Assembly: GCA_016707705.1 (NCBI GenBank)
Contig: JADJHD010000001.1
Coordinates: forward strand, 248,001-312,000
From: Bacteroidales bacterium
GTDB lineage: Bacteria > Bacteroidota > Bacteroidia > Bacteroidales > UBA4417
Direction: 5' to 3'
DNA length: 64,000 bases
In this document: positions 61,780 to 64,000 of the stretch, one piece after another
Layout: each line of letters starts with the position of its first letter
How positions within the stretch are numbered: position 1 is the first letter of the stretch
Position numbers and translations under genes: made by a program
The notes under the pieces: model-generated
Told to the model about the DNA's origin: nothing
Databases searched by the model: none
Seen by the model: only the letters and a program-made list of their open reading frames with translations

Positions 61780-62934
61780 TTATTTTACTATAACGTGCTT
61801 TAGTCCGCCTGTATTGTTATCAAGCTCAATCTTGCCATACTGACTTGCTGGAAGACTGTTTACAACTCCCAATTGATTGACAGTGAACTGAGAACCGAGG
61901 AGTACCTGTCCGCCAAGCTTAACTGAAATATACGCATCTTCAGGAATTCTATAAAATATTCCCTTGTCTGACTCTTTATTTCCGGCACGCGATTGAGCCA
62001 GGACTTCGATCTCTTTAAGTTTTTCAAGAGATTTAGCTTCAACCTGCAGCAAATCACCGCTTGCTGAACTTTTATCCATGATTCCCTTAGCAGAAGAGAA
62101 CCTTGCAAGTGAATACGCTGCTTCAAGGTTTTCCTTTTCCGGGAAATATGTGAAGCTGTAGGTCTCATAAGTAATATTCTTTATTCCCTTGAAGAGCTGC
62201 ATGTATTCATTCTTAAGCTTTTCCATCTGATTGTACATATACTCCATTGTCCCCTTGTCATAGTTAACTTCCTGATAACCATTGATAAGATTGAACATGC
62301 TTTCATCAAGTTTGAGAATAAAATCAGCAGCTTCCTTAGCTTTCTGATCAGGAGTTTTAGCTGAAGAAATCTTCTTGAATACTTTCTGCTCTATGGTTGT
62401 GGTGTCGATGCTTATCCTCCTTATCACTGTATCAACCCTTTCAAACATCGTTGGATTTGGCAATTCAGGAATGCCTGGTACATAACCATCAAGCTTGTTG
62501 CTTTTTGAGCTTGCATTGTCTGAGTCCTGAGGATTTTGCATTCCTGTCAATCCACCTTTTCCACTCAAAAATAACTCATAAGCTTTCTGATCTTTTTTCC
62601 GACTGGTCATTTCGACAAAGTAGTACTCTTTTGGATCAGGTTCTGCAAATGATGACAGTTTGAGAGAAGAGATTTCAAATTCAGTACTATTCACATTTAT
62701 TACCTGTGTAAGTCCAAGATACTTATCAGCAAACTCAGCAAAAGGGCCTTTTACCTTTTGTGTTTTTTTAACAATTACCTCTACCTTGATTCCTGTGCGT
62801 GGAAGAGAATAGAAAAATCCCTGTGCTGCAGCCATTTCGGCATCCGGCACTGCTTTTCTAACATTGATCTGAGTAAACCCCTGACTATAAGCCAGTAAGA
62901 ATACCAATAAACATAATGTGGAGACTTTTACCAT
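61780..62934 (-). CDS. DUF4831-family exported protein
   Basis: The 384-residue protein has a signal peptide ending GFTQ (about 22). The mature part matches DUF4831: GFFYSLPRTGIKVEVIVKK, KGPFAEFADKYLGL, DPKEYYFVEM, GYQEVNYDKGTMEYMYNQM, YTYETYSFTYFP-type strands and GIFYRIPEDAYISVKL. The role is unknown; the protein is probably periplasmic or outer-membrane associated. It has a TATTTTTG promoter box and may be co-transcribed with the Yip1-family gene. Confidence 0.85.
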   Translation of the reverse strand: MVKVSTLCLLVFLLAYSQGFTQINVRKAVPDAEMAAAQGFFYSLPRTGIKVEVIVKKTQKVKGPFAEFADKYLGLTQVINVNSTEFEISSLKLSSFAEPDPKEYYFVEMTSRKKDQKAYELFLSGKGGLTGMQNPQDSDNASSKSNKLDGYVPGIPELPNPTMFERVDTVIRRISIDTTTIEQKVFKKISSAKTPDQKAKEAADFILKLDESMFNLINGYQEVNYDKGTMEYMYNQMEKLKNEYMQLFKGIKNITYETYSFTYFPEKENLEAAYSLARFSSAKGIMDKSSASGDLLQVEAKSLEKLKEIEVLAQSRAGNKESDKGIFYRIPEDAYISVKLGGQVLLGSQFTVNQLGVVNSLPASQYGKIELDNNTGGLKHVIVK

Positions 62935-62965
62935 AATCGATCATTCGAAAATTGATTACTGTATT

Positions 62966-62973
62966 CAAAAATA
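62966..62973 (-). promoter_or_regulatory. Promoter -7 box TATTTTTG (DUF4831 gene)
   Basis: A TAnnTTTG match on the minus strand, 31 nt before the ATG at 62934. Confidence 0.55.
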
Positions 62974-63044
62974 GCAAATTTAAGGGGATATTCCAATCAC
63001 TTGCAATTGCCATCAGCATTGTTGATTCATTTGAAACAACATGG

Positions 63045-63052
63045 TATCTTTG
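63045..63052 (+). promoter_or_regulatory. pstC promoter with TTG-N20-TATCTTTG
   Basis: TTG at 63022-63024 and TATCTTTG at 63045-63052 match Bacteroidota -33/-7 spacing, 78 nt before the ATG at 63131. No Pho box was recognised. Confidence 0.55.
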
Positions 63053-63130
63053 CATCAGTTTACAGTATCAGACTTCTTTGTCTTATACACAGCCGATTAT
63101 TTGAGCAATTCCCAGCACTGATTTAAGTAT

Positions 63131-64000
63131 ATGGCCCTGCAAGTTTTTCATAGAACCAGAATACTGCGAAGCCGTATTCATTCTTCATGGATGACTTTTG
63201 CTCTTGTTTTCTCATTACTTCTTCCTGTTATTTTGGGTATAGGACTGTACTTAAAGTCAGCCTCATTATTACAGGAATATTCCATATGGGAGATTCTTTT
63301 CTCAAGCAAATGGAAACCTCTTTCCGGTCAGTTCGGAATGTTGCCATTTATTATCAGTTCGCTTTGGGTAACAATGATTGCTTTATTGGTTGCAGGACCA
63401 GTTTGCCTTCTTTCTGCCATTCACCTGACCCAATATGCCAAACCAATTGTATTGCGGATTATGCATCCTGTCATTGACATTCTTGCAGGGATTCCATCTG
63501 TGATATACGGTGTATGGGGTGTATTGGTAATTGTCCCTTTTACAGCTGATGTAATTGGCCCAATTTTTCACAAGAGCATTACAGGGTACAGTATTTTGAG
63601 TGGAGGGATAGTCCTGGCAGTAATGATTATACCCTTTATACTGAACATCCTGATTGAAGTTTTCAGAACCATTCCTGAAGAATTGACTGAGGTGACCCTT
63701 TCACTTGGTGCCACCCGCTGGATGGTAGTAAAGCATGTGCTGATAAAAAAGGCTTTCCCTGGGATTGTTTCTGCATTCAGCCTTGGACTGTCCAGAGCGT
63801 TCGGCGAAACTATTGCCGTATTGATGGTGGTTGGCAATGTAACTCATATTCCGACTGGTGCCCTTCAACCGGGATATCCCCTTCCTGCCCTTATAGCCAA
63901 CAATTATGGTGAAATGCTGTCAGTACCCATGTACGATTCTGCCCTAATGCTGGCTGCTTTTGTACTGCTTGTTATTGTAATAATGTTCAATATTGTTTCC
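63131..64000 (+). CDS. pstC: Phosphate ABC transporter permease PstC (5' part)
   Basis: The gene runs off the right edge after 290 codons. The frame from ATG 63131 translates to MALQVFHRTRILRSR, a hydrophobic helix, then SSLWVTMIALLVAGPVCLLS, DILAGIPSVIYGVWG, the permease EAA loop EVTLSLGATRWMVVKHVLIK, and LSRAFGETIAVLMVVGN. These are the marks of PstC, one of two inner-membrane permeases that import phosphate with PstS, PstA and PstB. The other pst genes should follow beyond the window. It has a well-spaced promoter upstream. Confidence 0.93.
   Translation, partial: MALQVFHRTRILRSRIHSSWMTFALVFSLLLPVILGIGLYLKSASLLQEYSIWEILFSSKWKPLSGQFGMLPFIISSLWVTMIALLVAGPVCLLSAIHLTQYAKPIVLRIMHPVIDILAGIPSVIYGVWGVLVIVPFTADVIGPIFHKSITGYSILSGGIVLAVMIIPFILNILIEVFRTIPEELTEVTLSLGATRWMVVKHVLIKKAFPGIVSAFSLGLSRAFGETIAVLMVVGNVTHIPTGALQPGYPLPALIANNYGEMLSVPMYDSALMLAAFVLLVIVIMFNIVS

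Overview
This 64 kb window is ordinary chromosome from a member of the Bacteroidota, most likely a Bacteroidales-like lineage. Several things point there: type IX secretion parts (PorP/SprF, PorD, a GldI-like FKBP lipoprotein and a subtilase with a C-terminal sorting domain), the bamD-omega-coaBC-porD-recN gene order, and DUF4831 and DUF5063 proteins. In addition, a TAnnTTTG -7 promoter element, the hallmark of the Bacteroidota primary sigma factor, stands in front of about 25 genes on both strands. No insertion sequence, prophage, CRISPR array, tRNA or rRNA was seen.

Layout. 0-7 kb: the 5' part of feoB with a palindromic operator, DUF5063, rplS, a Cys/Met-metabolism PLP enzyme, a UbiA-like membrane protein, trmD and a T9SS-exported subtilase. 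7-8.4 kb: a very AT-rich intergenic stretch carrying a repeated TACA-NN-TGTA motif ahead of a helix-turn-helix regulator. 8.4-13 kb: ndk, a DHH phosphoesterase, two FKBP lipoproteins and PorP/SprF. 13-21 kb: a long minus-strand operon (small membrane protein, mutL, two rhomboids, an EEP-family protein, uvrB, cysQ). 21-29 kb: GroES-like protein, DUF6580, amidohydrolase, NUDIX hydrolase, clpS, M48 lipoprotein, a RelA/SpoT homologue and an unknown protein. 29.4-30.2 kb: a roughly 755-nt structured RNA gene ending in a strong terminator. 30-38 kb: Trk/Ktr potassium uptake, glycogen branching enzyme, a GyrI-like protein and a TPR protein. 38-48 kb: gyrA, clpC, acyl-CoA dehydrogenase with EtfAB, and a TonB-like protein. 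48-55 kb: fabI, recN, porD, coaBC, omega, bamD and a photolyase. 55-64 kb: an alpha-oxoamine synthase, membrane proteins, rarA, kdsA, DUF4831 and the start of pstC.

The genes fall into themes: DNA repair (uvrB, mutL, recN, photolyase, rarA), envelope and secretion (bamD, porD, PorP, FKBPs, kdsA), proteolysis (clpS, clpC, rhomboids, M48), stringent response, potassium, iron and phosphate transport, and electron transfer from acyl-CoA oxidation.

The most interesting object is the large RNA at about 29430-30185. It has many stable hairpins, two nested long-range helices, its own promoter and terminator, and no coding capacity; I could not assign it to a family. Second is the operator-like array at 7376-7787. 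Third, the RelA/SpoT protein has lost hydrolase residues but keeps its synthetase motifs. Three genes (trkH, glgB, rarA) carry small indels. In glgB and rarA the lost bases look like G/C positions, which could mean assembly errors rather than biology.
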